Assembly: GCF_006402735.1 (NCBI RefSeq)
Contig: NZ_CP017174.1
Location: 8,660,001 to 8,724,000 of the forward strand
Length of the DNA: 64,000 nucleotides
Reading direction: 5' to 3'
Source: Myxococcus xanthus
GTDB lineage: Bacteria; Myxococcota; Myxococcia; Myxococcales; Myxococcaceae
Shown here: one piece after another, positions 27,401 through 35,236 of the stretch
How positions within the stretch are numbered: position 1 is the stretch's first letter
How the letters are laid out: each line of letters begins with the position of its first letter
Translations under genes and position numbers: made by a program
The notes under the pieces: generated by a model
Told to the model about the DNA's origin: nothing
What the model saw: the letters and a program-made list of their open reading frames with translations, nothing else
The model's database searches: none

Positions 27401-28927
27401 GTGAATCGACGACTGTGGGGCGGGTGTCTCGGAGCAGTGGTGATGACGGCATGGGCATGCGGTGGCTCGAACGAGCCCACGTCCCCCACGACGGACAGCG
27501 ATATCGACAACATTCCACCGGTGGCGCGGCCAGAGCCCGACGCCGGCACGCAGCCGGATGCGGGGACGGAGCCGGACGCGGGCACGGAGCCCGACGGGGG
27601 CTCGGAGCCGGACGCGGGCAGCGGTCCTGTTGAAGGGCCGTGGCCGACGGACGCGGTGACGAACTACTCGTCCCGCTACAACATCTCCCGGGCGCAGGCG
27701 GTGGGCGTGGACGCCGCGCACAACATCTGGCTGCTGGATGGCGACCGGATTGGCGTGCTGCGCGCGGACACGCGGCAGGTCGTCTGGACGCGCTCGCCCA
27801 TTGGCCAGGCCCAGGGCGGCTTCGGTCCGGACCGGGCGGCCACCGACTCCACCGTCATCTGTGGTGGCAGCGCGGGCCGCGCCTACGTGGGCTACGCGAC
27901 GACGGACCTGCGCACGGACCCGGACTTCCCGGGCCTGCAGCCCAACTACATCGTCAGCCCCAACGAGTGCTACCAGCCCGACCCGACGCAGCCGTGCTTC
28001 CCGTACAGCCACCGCCGGCTCCAGTACTACAAGCAGGGTGACGTGGACGTGGTGCGCCTGGACGGCAGCGGGCAGATTGTCTTCGAGGAGCACCTGCACC
28101 AGTCGGTGCGCAACACGACGGACGCGAACGGCAATCCCCGCGTGCAGACCGGCCCGCGCCGGCTGGATGACGTGCACAACCTGGGCATCCGCAACAGCAA
28201 CGACCACCACTTCGACGAGGACCGCAGCATCCTGAGCTGCGTGACGGTGATGCACGGCCGTGACGAGGGCGACGTCTACGTGGGCTCCAACCACGGCGTC
28301 ACCCGCATCCGCGGCCTGGAGTACAACTCCCACCGGCACCCGGTGTGGCTCAACGAGAAGGGCAGCCAGATGGCGGGCTACACCTACGGGCTCGGCATCG
28401 CGCAGGACGGGGACGTCCTCATCGCCAACGAGTGGATGTTCGGCACCGTCACGCCGACGCCCCACCACGGCGACTGGGACAACATGGACAAGCGCGTCAA
28501 CCTGATGAAGGTGGAGTCCTCCTACCTGCCCCAGCTCAACGGCATCAGTGAGTTCGACAGCTGGCGCGGCTTCCAGCAGACGACCGACGGCCGCTACTAC
28601 CTGGGCAGCAAGGACCACGGCCTGTGGGAGATGACGATTACGTGGGCCTCCAATCAGGCCCAGACGGGCACCCGGCTGACCGGCGCCAACGCGGAGCAGA
28701 ACGCCGCGCTCCAGAACATCAACGCGCTGGCGGCCACGGGTGACGGCTCGCTCTACGTCGGCACGGACCGCTCGGGCCTGTGGCGCCTCACGCCGCAGAA
28801 GACGCTGGAGAAGGTGGCGGACGTGAGCGGCTCCCGGGTGCGGCAGCTCATCTACGACCCGCGGGTGACGCCGGCGGCGCTGTACGTCCTCACCGACAGA
28901 GGCCTGACGGTCCTCCGCGGCAAATGA
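27401..28927 (+). CDS. Large lipoprotein with PDAGT-repeat linker and propeller-like body
   Basis: A 508-residue surface lipoprotein by sequence: the signal peptide ends M-T-A-W-A-C-G-G-S, a lipobox. It is followed by a spacer of near-repeats P-D-A-G-T / E-P-D-A-G that is common in myxobacterial envelope proteins. The remaining 430 residues have repeated blocks such as G-V-D-A-A-H-N-I-W-L-L-D, D-D-V-H-N-L-G-I and S-L-Y-V-G-T-D-R-S-G-L-W-R-L, the style of a beta-propeller sensor or adhesion domain. AGGAGGAGG is placed 4-5 bases before GTG 27401, which fixes the start although the frame is open to 27017. The precise function is unknown. Confidence 0.82.
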   Translation: MNRRLWGGCLGAVVMTAWACGGSNEPTSPTTDSDIDNIPPVARPEPDAGTQPDAGTEPDAGTEPDGGSEPDAGSGPVEGPWPTDAVTNYSSRYNISRAQAVGVDAAHNIWLLDGDRIGVLRADTRQVVWTRSPIGQAQGGFGPDRAATDSTVICGGSAGRAYVGYATTDLRTDPDFPGLQPNYIVSPNECYQPDPTQPCFPYSHRRLQYYKQGDVDVVRLDGSGQIVFEEHLHQSVRNTTDANGNPRVQTGPRRLDDVHNLGIRNSNDHHFDEDRSILSCVTVMHGRDEGDVYVGSNHGVTRIRGLEYNSHRHPVWLNEKGSQMAGYTYGLGIAQDGDVLIANEWMFGTVTPTPHHGDWDNMDKRVNLMKVESSYLPQLNGISEFDSWRGFQQTTDGRYYLGSKDHGLWEMTITWASNQAQTGTRLTGANAEQNAALQNINALAATGDGSLYVGTDRSGLWRLTPQKTLEKVADVSGSRVRQLIYDPRVTPAALYVLTDRGLTVLRGK

Positions 28928-28938
28928 AGCACGGGGAA

Positions 28939-28974
28939 GCCCCCGGGGTGCCCCGCACGGGCGCCCCGGGGGGC
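28939..28974. terminator. Bidirectional hairpin between convergent genes
   Basis: About 15 pairs of GC-rich stem (GCCCCCGGGGTGCCC against GGGCGCCCCGGGGGGC, one bulge and one G-T pair) with a 5-base loop lie between the lipoprotein stop and the kinase stop. Its position fits termination from both sides. Confidence 0.65.
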
Positions 28975-28985
28975 GCGTCTTGAAT

Positions 28986-30248
28986 CTACCGCGCGCCCGC
29001 GGCGGCCTTGGTGGGCACCGGGGGCCGCGTGGGCAGGCGGAGGATGAACGTGGAGCCTTTTCCCTGCGCGGAGCGCACGGTGATGCTGCCGCCCATGGCC
29101 TCCACGATTTGACGGGTGATGTAGAGACCCAGGCCCAGGCCGCCGTAGTGCCGCTCCGACACCGCGCGCTCGAACTTGCCGAACAGGCGCGCCATGCCGT
29201 CCTCGGAGATGCCGATGCCCTGGTCCTTCACGGCGAGCACCGCCGTGGGGCCCTCGCTGGCCAGCGACACCTCCACTGGCTGGCCTCCGCCGTACTTCAC
29301 GGCGTTGGAGAGCAGGTTCACCAGCACCTGCTCCAGGCGCAGCGAATCCCATTCGCCCAGCAGCGGTCCGTCCACGTGCAGCGACAACGTGCTGCCGGCG
29401 CGGTTGAACTCCTCGGAGAAGGCCTCCGCCATCTGCCGCACCATCTGCGCCAGGTCCAGCTCCCGGGGCTCCAGCGACAGCCGGCCCGCGGCCAGCCGCG
29501 ACACGTCCAGCAGCGTGTTGACCAGCCCGACCAGCCGCGACAACTGGCGGTCCAGCACGCGGGCCCTGGGCGCCAGCTCCGCGGGCGGCTCGTGGTTCGA
29601 GCCGCCCACCTGGCGCAGCAGCAACTGCAGGTGCAGGCGCAGGCTGGTGAGGGGCGTGCGCAGCTCGTGGGCCGCCACGCTGAGGAACTCATCCCGGGCG
29701 CGCACGGCCTCCTGCGTCTCGCGCAGGGCCTGCTCGCGCACCGAGCGCTCCCGGGCCGCGCCCGCGTCGCGCTGGGCCTCCACGCGGCGGCGCTCCGTCA
29801 TGTCCTCCACGTAGATGCACGCGGCGACGATGGCGCCATCGCGGCGCACGGGGTGGTAGCTGGCGCGGTAGACGCGGGTGCGCTCGCCGTGGGCGCCCGA
29901 CTCGCGGTGGATGATTTCCACGCCCTCCAGCGCCACGCCCGTCTCCAGCACGCGGCGGACGCGGCGCACCACGTCGGCCGCGGAGGGTTCGGCGCGCAGC
30001 ACCTCCACCATGGACTGGCCCAGGTGGGCCTCGCGCGACACGCCATGCATGGCGGCCATGGCGTCGCTCACCTCGACGAAGCGCAGCTCGCGGTCGATGA
30101 TGGCCATGCCCAGCGGCACCGTGGACATGAGCTCGGCCAGCTCCACCGGCCGCGAACCGCCGCCGGAAGGGGGCGCGGCGCTTCCTCCTCCTTCTGGCGT
30201 TGTCACGTCCGGCCCCGTGTCCTGGGCGGACCCGAGCCTGGGGGTCAT
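28986..30248 (-). CDS. PAS-containing sensor histidine kinase
   Basis: A 420-residue soluble kinase. A short disordered Gly/Pro N-terminus leads to a PAS/PAC domain (about 40-160: P-L-G-M-A-I-I-D-R-E, ending V-E-D-M-T-E-R-R-R). Then come a coiled coil, HisKA with His194 in S-V-A-A-H-E-L-R-T-P-L, and an ATPase domain with G-L-G-L-Y-I-T-R-Q-I-V. The start at ATG 30248 is preceded by a G-rich stretch (GGGGGGA) at suitable distance. The frame runs on to 30824 only over the neighbouring gene. No partner regulator is adjacent. Its catalytic half is closely similar to that of the kinase at 22954. Confidence 0.86.
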   Translation of the reverse strand: MTPRLGSAQDTGPDVTTPEGGGSAAPPSGGGSRPVELAELMSTVPLGMAIIDRELRFVEVSDAMAAMHGVSREAHLGQSMVEVLRAEPSAADVVRRVRRVLETGVALEGVEIIHRESGAHGERTRVYRASYHPVRRDGAIVAACIYVEDMTERRRVEAQRDAGAARERSVREQALRETQEAVRARDEFLSVAAHELRTPLTSLRLHLQLLLRQVGGSNHEPPAELAPRARVLDRQLSRLVGLVNTLLDVSRLAAGRLSLEPRELDLAQMVRQMAEAFSEEFNRAGSTLSLHVDGPLLGEWDSLRLEQVLVNLLSNAVKYGGGQPVEVSLASEGPTAVLAVKDQGIGISEDGMARLFGKFERAVSERHYGGLGLGLYITRQIVEAMGGSITVRSAQGKGSTFILRLPTRPPVPTKAAAGAR

Positions 30249-30425
30249 CGTCCCCCCGGGTGTAGCAATCCCAACGGTCACCGTCGTCACTGCACGCCCC
30301 CCGGACGTCTGTCCAATGAGGGAAGGATGCCTGAGGACGCTTCGGAATCTTCCTGAAATCGCGCGGGTTTTCCCTGCACCCCGAGCGCCGGCCGCTGGCT
30401 GGGCAGGCGTGCGAGGGACACCTGC

Positions 30426-30455
30426 TTCAACCCACCTCGCCTGGCTCGCTACAAT
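30426..30455 (+). promoter_or_regulatory. Candidate sigma-70-type promoter of the metallophosphoesterase
   Basis: TTCAAC (30426-30431), an 18-bp spacer and TACAAT (30450-30455; 5 of 6 to consensus) lie 43 bp before ATG 30499. The -35 is weak; the call rests on the -10 and position. Confidence 0.45.
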
Positions 30456-30498
30456 CGAGCCCCTACGCCGTCCCCGGCACCGAAAGGAACCGAACCGC

Positions 30499-31401
30499 AT
30501 GCGCCTGAGACGTCTCGCCCGTCGTGACGCCCCCCTGGCAGCTCCGGCCAACAGTTTCCGGCGGAACGTGCAGGAGGACGGGCGCAATGCGCTGGTCGCG
30601 CGCAGCGGTGCCGACCCCTTCCGCACGGAGCGGCGCCTGCGTTGGCGGGACCACTTCTCCCTTTCGGAGAACGTGCTGATGGTCCAGCACATGCATGCCG
30701 AGCATGACGGCCTGCGCATCGCGCAGCTGTCGGACGTGCACGTGGGGCAGGCCACCTCGGCGCTGCGCATCCGCCGCGCGGTGGAGGCGGTCAACGAGGA
30801 GAAGCCGGACCTGGTGTTCCTCACCGGCGACTACGTCACGCACAGCCCCAAGCCGTTGCCGCGCGTGCGCGAGCTGCTGGCCGGCATCCAGGGCCCCGTC
30901 TACGTGGTGATGGGCAACCATGACCACTGGGTGAACGCGCCATACCTGCGCGAGTCCTTCGAACGGATGGGCTACACGGTGCTGCAGAATGAGCACCGGC
31001 AGGTGAACGTGAAGGGCGCGCCGGTGACGGTGCTGGGCATCGACGACGGGCTCACCGGCCGGGACGACGTGGAGGCCACCTTCCGGGGTGCGCCGGTGTC
31101 GGGCACGCGGCTGGTGCTGGCCCACACGCCGCCCACGGCGGAGAAGCTGCCGGCGCACGCGGGACTGGTGCAGTTCTCCGGGCACACGCACGGCGGCCAG
31201 TTCGTGGTGCGCGGCCTGACGGAGGCCCTCTTCCGCCGCGCGGGCCAGCCGTACATCCGCGGCCACTACCACGTGAATGGCAACCAGCTGTACGTGAACC
31301 GGGGCCTGGGCTTCGGCTTCGGAGGCCCCTACCTGCGCCGGGGCAGCGAGCCGGAGGTAGCCTTCTTCACGTTGCGACAGGCCGCCGTCAGCGCGGGGTA
31401 G
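30499..31401 (+). CDS. Calcineurin-type metallophosphoesterase
   Basis: A 300-residue phosphoesterase with all family metal motifs: D-V-H near residue 81 (L-S-D-V-H-V-G), G-D-Y, G-N-H-D and G-H-T-H-G-G. The layout resembles YkuE/YaeI-type enzymes acting on lipid or nucleotide phosphoesters. About 65 N-terminal residues are Arg-rich, and no signal peptide is visible, so it is likely cytoplasmic or peripheral. AAAGGAA at 30484-30490 fits ATG 30499. The frame is open back to 29878, across the opposite-strand kinase. No close partner suggests the substrate. Confidence 0.85.
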   Translation: MRLRRLARRDAPLAAPANSFRRNVQEDGRNALVARSGADPFRTERRLRWRDHFSLSENVLMVQHMHAEHDGLRIAQLSDVHVGQATSALRIRRAVEAVNEEKPDLVFLTGDYVTHSPKPLPRVRELLAGIQGPVYVVMGNHDHWVNAPYLRESFERMGYTVLQNEHRQVNVKGAPVTVLGIDDGLTGRDDVEATFRGAPVSGTRLVLAHTPPTAEKLPAHAGLVQFSGHTHGGQFVVRGLTEALFRRAGQPYIRGHYHVNGNQLYVNRGLGFGFGGPYLRRGSEPEVAFFTLRQAAVSAG

Positions 31402-31452
31402 CGCACGCCAGGCTGGCTTGCGAGCCCGCCGCGCATCTCCTAAGCAGGGAGC

Positions 31453-32106
31453 ATGCACCCGAGGCTCTGGTGGCCTGCATCCCTGCTCCTCGTGTGCCTT
31501 GCTTGTGAAAGCGCTCCTCGCAAGGCACACGAGACGGAGAACTACGGCTTCATCAGCGACGACTCGGACTATGTCTGGGCGCGGGGGCCATGGTCTGGCG
31601 TCGAGCCATCCCGGGACGTGGATGAGGTCATCGACCGCCTGTGCCCCGCCATCATGAAGCTCCCGGGCGCGACCGACAGGAATTACGGACAGGAGTACTG
31701 CGGCCTCATCTACTCCCGAGGCGACGGCATCTACCGCGTCAGCCATCCCTCTCCCCTCGGCCGATGGCAACTGCGCAGGGAAGCGACGAAGAAGTCCTGC
31801 TTTCCCGTTCGCAAGGTCATCGACCCCGAGGCCCGGTCTCTCTCCATCCTCGCCGACTACCACAGTCATCCCTGGCACCCTTCGCCGCTATCCGAGCCGG
31901 ACCGGCGCGCAGCCAATCAACTCTGGCTCATCAAGATTCAGTTCGATTCGGCGTGCCACATCCAGAAGCTGATCCCCCACCTGGATGATGTAGACAGGCC
32001 CGGCGAGGTCTACTCGCGTCGAGGGAAGCAGTGGGTCCGCATCGGGCTCATCAAGCCCGCAGACAAACCGTTCGGCTTCATCACCCCCGTCGGACGCGAG
32101 GACTGA
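31453..32106 (+). CDS. Lipoprotein with JAMM/MPN metalloprotease-like motif
   Basis: A 217-residue protein. The signal peptide ends L-V-C-L-A-C-E, a lipobox. The mature body contains E81 in Q-E-Y-C-G-L-I and then H137-S-H139-P-x6-S147-x2-D150, which exactly fits the JAMM zinc motif. Such domains cleave isopeptide or peptide bonds. Related JAB-like domains (DUF4329) occur as toxin tips in RHS proteins. AGGGAG lies directly before ATG 31453. It is followed at 11 bp by a second lipoprotein gene and then a third. I infer an envelope peptidase or toxin-type role, not proven. Confidence 0.75.
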   Translation: MHPRLWWPASLLLVCLACESAPRKAHETENYGFISDDSDYVWARGPWSGVEPSRDVDEVIDRLCPAIMKLPGATDRNYGQEYCGLIYSRGDGIYRVSHPSPLGRWQLRREATKKSCFPVRKVIDPEARSLSILADYHSHPWHPSPLSEPDRRAANQLWLIKIQFDSACHIQKLIPHLDDVDRPGEVYSRRGKQWVRIGLIKPADKPFGFITPVGRED

Positions 32107-32117
32107 CAGGAGACATC

Positions 32118-32540
32118 ATGATGCCAAAGTGGTTGCCCCTGATGTGCCTGTGCACGCTCCCGGCATGCGCCCTCTTCAAGAAGCCGCCTCGTCCTGTCCA
32201 TGTGCCCGCGGAGGAAGCCTCAAGGTTCGAGTTCCCCGTTGGAATGCCGGAAGAGGGACGCGTCATCATCCGGCGCCCCCTGGCCCAGGCTGTCCAGCTC
32301 GCCATGGAGGACTACCTGCCATGGGACCTGAAGCTCCCGCCGGGCGACCGGCCCGGAGGGGAGTGCCTCTATCGGCGAGAGTCCTACGACGTGACAGCGG
32401 CTCCGTACGAAGGCGGAATCATCCTCGTGAGCATCTCGCTGGACCCCGACGCATGCGAGAGAAAGGGTGCCCCCTACGACATGGGAGCGCGGTATGCGAT
32501 TGACTCGAAGACTTGGCGAATCCTTGCGGTCCAGCGCTGA
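32118..32540 (+). CDS. Small lipoprotein of unknown function
   Basis: A 140-residue lipoprotein with the lipobox in T-L-P-A-C-A. The mature part has D-Y-L-P-W-D-L-K-L-P-P-G and a C-terminal strand pair (Y-A-I-D-S-K-T-W-R-I-L). ACAGGAG at 32106-32112 sits 5 bases before ATG 32118. The gene follows the JAMM lipoprotein by 11 bp, so the two are probably cotranscribed. I do not recognise a family. It could be a partner or a protector of the JAMM protein, by position only. Confidence 0.7.
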   Translation: MMPKWLPLMCLCTLPACALFKKPPRPVHVPAEEASRFEFPVGMPEEGRVIIRRPLAQAVQLAMEDYLPWDLKLPPGDRPGGECLYRRESYDVTAAPYEGGIILVSISLDPDACERKGAPYDMGARYAIDSKTWRILAVQR

Positions 32541-32592
32541 GGATTCCCAACTCAGATGGTGCCGCACGGCCGGAGCAGGTAACATTCGCCGC

Positions 32593-32901
32593 ATGCGCAA
32601 ATCACTGCTCCGGTGTGCCGTGCTGCTCCTGCCGCTCGTGGGCTGCGTTCCGTCTCACTTCGACTACGTCAAGCTGCCGGAGGCGGGGAAATTCGCCCTC
32701 ATCAACATCGACGGCCGGAACGCCTATCTCATCGACCCGCGCACGGAGAGCTGTTTCCTCATGACGGCGGGCTCGGACAACCACACGACCGTGCACGTCC
32801 CCTGCGACAAGCTGAAGCGGAACCTGCCCGAGGCCTCCGCCTTCATCACCTGGATTCCCGACAGCGCGGAGGCCCCGGCCGTCAGCGCCCCCACGCCCTG
32901 A
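32593..32901 (+). CDS. Very small lipoprotein
   Basis: A 102-residue protein: a basic N-terminus (M-R-K-S), a hydrophobic stretch, and the lipobox L-P-L-V-G-C. The mature domain of about 85 residues has F-A-L-I-N-I-D-G-R-N-A-Y-L-I-D-P-R and three Cys residues counting the lipidated one. No clear ribosome site is present before ATG 32593. It is the third lipoprotein in a row and ends 4 bp before the opposite-strand DoxX stop. The family is unknown. Confidence 0.6.
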   Translation: MRKSLLRCAVLLLPLVGCVPSHFDYVKLPEAGKFALINIDGRNAYLIDPRTESCFLMTAGSDNHTTVHVPCDKLKRNLPEASAFITWIPDSAEAPAVSAPTP

Positions 32902-32904
32902 GCC

Positions 32905-33342
32905 TCAAGACCGCAGCGGAACGCCCAGCCTCCCGCTCCCCAGCCCTTCCGCCTTCTTGCGCCGCAGGCTGAAGGGCCCGGACCCGAAGTAGACGATGAG
33001 CAGCGCGCCACCCGCCATGGAAAGGTTCTTCATGAAGTGGGTGAGCTGGTCCTGCGCCTGCACCGGGTCCGTCACCAGCCAGAACCTGTGGACCATGAAG
33101 GCGGCGGACAGCAGGAAGATGGCGATGGCCGCCGCGCCCAGGCGGGCGAACACGCCCAGCAGCACGGACAAGCCGCCCACCACCAGCGCCACGCCGGACC
33201 CCAGCACCGCCATGCGCGGCTCCGGCACCCCGGACGCCTGGGCCACGCCCGTCAGCGCCTCCAACTGGAAGAAGTGGTTCAGGCCGCTGGTGATGAAGAT
33301 GGCCGAAAAGAGCAGCCGGCCAATCGGCGCTAGCACGCCCAT
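32905..33342 (-). CDS. DoxX-family membrane protein
   Basis: A 145-residue inner-membrane protein with four hydrophobic segments. It carries the family pattern R-L-L-F-S-A-I-F-I-T-S-G at the N-terminus and K-N-L-S-M-A-G-G-A-L near the fourth helix. DoxX proteins are associated with redox chains and thiosulfate or radical handling, but a specific reaction cannot be assigned. AGGGAGGATTC precedes ATG 33342 and fixes the start. The frame open to 33771 is not DoxX-like. It is divergent from the envelope/RegBA operon. Confidence 0.85.
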   Translation of the reverse strand: MGVLAPIGRLLFSAIFITSGLNHFFQLEALTGVAQASGVPEPRMAVLGSGVALVVGGLSVLLGVFARLGAAAIAIFLLSAAFMVHRFWLVTDPVQAQDQLTHFMKNLSMAGGALLIVYFGSGPFSLRRKKAEGLGSGRLGVPLRS

Positions 33343-33541
33343 GAATCCTCCCTGTCGTCCCTCCTCCCAGCCCCACAACGCTGGCAGGACGTCGCCATTC
33401 TCAACGTGGGCATCGATTCCTGCGTGACACCGGCCGCTCGCCTGCCTGCTCGCCCTTCGCCGCCAGCCCTCCCTGGCCATGGCACGCTGCGACAACACGC
33501 CACACGCGGGCCTCCAGGCCAGCACGTATGGTGCGCGGGCC

Positions 33542-34465
33542 GTGAAGAACGCCCTGACCGTCAGCCTCCTGTTGTCCAGCGCCCTGCTGCTCGTCCCCAC
33601 TTCGAGCGCCTGGGCCTGCGCCACCTGCGCTTGTGGCGACCCCACGCTCATGTCCATGGGCACCGAGCAGCCGTTCTCCGGCCGCCTGCGCCTGTCTTCC
33701 ACCGTCCGGGGATGGGGCCACACGGTCGGTGAGGAGGGAGTGGACGCCCTGCGCCTGCGCGAGGCGCGCATGGACCTGGCGGTGGCCTACGCGCCGCTCC
33801 CCTGGCTGTTCCTCTCCGCCACCCTGCCCCTGCAGGCCCGCGAGGTGCGGCACGTCAGCCTCGCCCGGGACCGCGGCTGGGGCATTGGCGACGTGGAGGT
33901 CGCCGCGAAGGTGTTCCTCTTCCAGGACAAGGCCTTCTCCGCGGACCACCTGTTCAGCGTGCTGGGCGGCGTGAAGCTCCCCACCGCGCCCGTGCTGCGC
34001 GGTCCGGGTGGCGCCCAGTTGGCCCTGGACAGTCAGCTGGGCAGCGGCTCGGTGGATCCACTGGCCGGCCTCGCCTATCAGCACTTCCGCGGCAACTGGT
34101 CCTTCCTGGCCAGCGCCACCGGCTTCCTCCCCACGCGCGGCATCCAGGGCTTCCGCGCGGGTGCCTCCCTCCGCACCACGCTCGCCGCGCAGTACCAGCC
34201 GTCTGCCCGCTGGGCCCTGCGCCTGGGCTTCGACAGCCGCCTGGAAGCGCCGGCCGACACGGAAGGCGAGCACCAGGGCCACACGGACAGCGAGCGCCAT
34301 GAGCACACGGGCGGATTCATCGGCTACGCGTCTCCCGACGTGATCTTCAGCCCGGGCATGGACGTCGTCGTCGCGGCGGGCGTGCGCGTGCCCTTCATCA
34401 ACCAACTGCGTGGCCGCGTCGTCCCCACGCCCATCGCGATGTTGTCCGTCGCCTACGACCTCTGA
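33542..34465 (+). CDS. Envelope beta-barrel-type protein with CxxCxC motif
   Basis: About 307 residues. A signal peptide ends A-W-A, directly followed by C-A-T-C-A-C-G-D-P-T-L, a close Cys cluster at the mature N-terminus. The rest alternates hydrophobic and polar residues in amphipathic strands as in outer-membrane barrels, with a His-rich loop near the end (G-E-H-Q-G-H, then E-R-H-E-H). Cys cluster plus His loop suggest metal or redox binding. GTG 33542 gives the cleanest signal peptide; ATG 33479 is possible and no ribosome site decides. The next gene starts 3 bp after it. I do not recognise a characterised family member. Confidence 0.65.
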   Translation: MKNALTVSLLLSSALLLVPTSSAWACATCACGDPTLMSMGTEQPFSGRLRLSSTVRGWGHTVGEEGVDALRLREARMDLAVAYAPLPWLFLSATLPLQAREVRHVSLARDRGWGIGDVEVAAKVFLFQDKAFSADHLFSVLGGVKLPTAPVLRGPGGAQLALDSQLGSGSVDPLAGLAYQHFRGNWSFLASATGFLPTRGIQGFRAGASLRTTLAAQYQPSARWALRLGFDSRLEAPADTEGEHQGHTDSERHEHTGGFIGYASPDVIFSPGMDVVVAAGVRVPFINQLRGRVVPTPIAMLSVAYDL

Positions 34466-34468
34466 ACC

Positions 34469-35236
34469 ATGCGCTCCTTCCTCAAGCCCGTCACCGTGGG
34501 CGCCGCCGCGCTCCTGTCTCTCGCCGGCTGCGGCGGCACCAACGTCCAGGACGGCATGACGCTCGACCTCGCGCTCATCACCGCCCGGGCGCGGCCCATC
34601 TCGGGTGCGGCCGGCGCGCGCGAGCTCATGAACGACCAGGGCACCCGCGCCGTCCTCACCAGCGGCTTCGTCACGCTGGGCAGCGTGGAGCTGCTCCCCT
34701 GCGCGGAGGTCGGCTGGAAACGCTTCCTGCGTCAGCTGTCCCCCGTGGGCACGGCGTGGGCCCACCACACGGTGACCCACCCCACACGGCTGGACACCGC
34801 CCACGTCGTGAACCTGGGCGGCGAGGATGGAACGGTCATTCCGCTGGGCGCGCTGCACCCGCCGCCGGGCCGCTACTGCCACGCGCGCCTCAACTTCGAG
34901 CCCGCAGGCAACGACGCGCAAGGCCTGGCCGCCGCCGCCCAGGGCGACGCGCCGGTGGACATGGTCGGCCGCAGCCTGCACCTGCGTGGCACCCTGAGCA
35001 CCGGACAGGACAGCGAGCCCCAGCCCTTCGAGGTGAGCTTCCAGACGCGTGCCTCGGTGGACGTGCTACTGGAGTGGGTGACGCTGTCGGAAGCCAATCC
35101 TCACACGCAGCTCGTCTTTGCGCTCTCGTGGGATACGTGGCTGGATGGCGTCAGCGCCGAGCAGCCGCCCGCCAACGTGGACCTGGTGGGCAACGTGGCC
35201 CGCTCGGTGGTGCCTCCCTCCTCCGTCGCACCATGA
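34469..35236 (+). CDS. Envelope lipoprotein of the RegBA operon
   Basis: A 255-residue lipoprotein with the lipobox L-S-L-A-G-C-G-G. The mature part is beta-rich and has two isolated Cys residues in conserved-looking settings, V-E-L-L-P-C-A and P-P-G-R-Y-C-H-A-R. This is somewhat like the metal-linked lipoprotein family MbnP, but a match cannot be confirmed by eye. It begins 3 bp after the barrel-like gene and overlaps the sensor kinase start by ATGA, so it belongs to that operon and may report envelope redox state or metal load. Confidence 0.68.
   Translation: MRSFLKPVTVGAAALLSLAGCGGTNVQDGMTLDLALITARARPISGAAGARELMNDQGTRAVLTSGFVTLGSVELLPCAEVGWKRFLRQLSPVGTAWAHHTVTHPTRLDTAHVVNLGGEDGTVIPLGALHPPPGRYCHARLNFEPAGNDAQGLAAAAQGDAPVDMVGRSLHLRGTLSTGQDSEPQPFEVSFQTRASVDVLLEWVTLSEANPHTQLVFALSWDTWLDGVSAEQPPANVDLVGNVARSVVPPSSVAP

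Noticed and set aside
28986..30824. 612-codon version of the kinase at 28986
   Set aside because: The extra N-terminal 190 codons overlap the metallophosphoesterase gene in antisense and look like shadow sequence.
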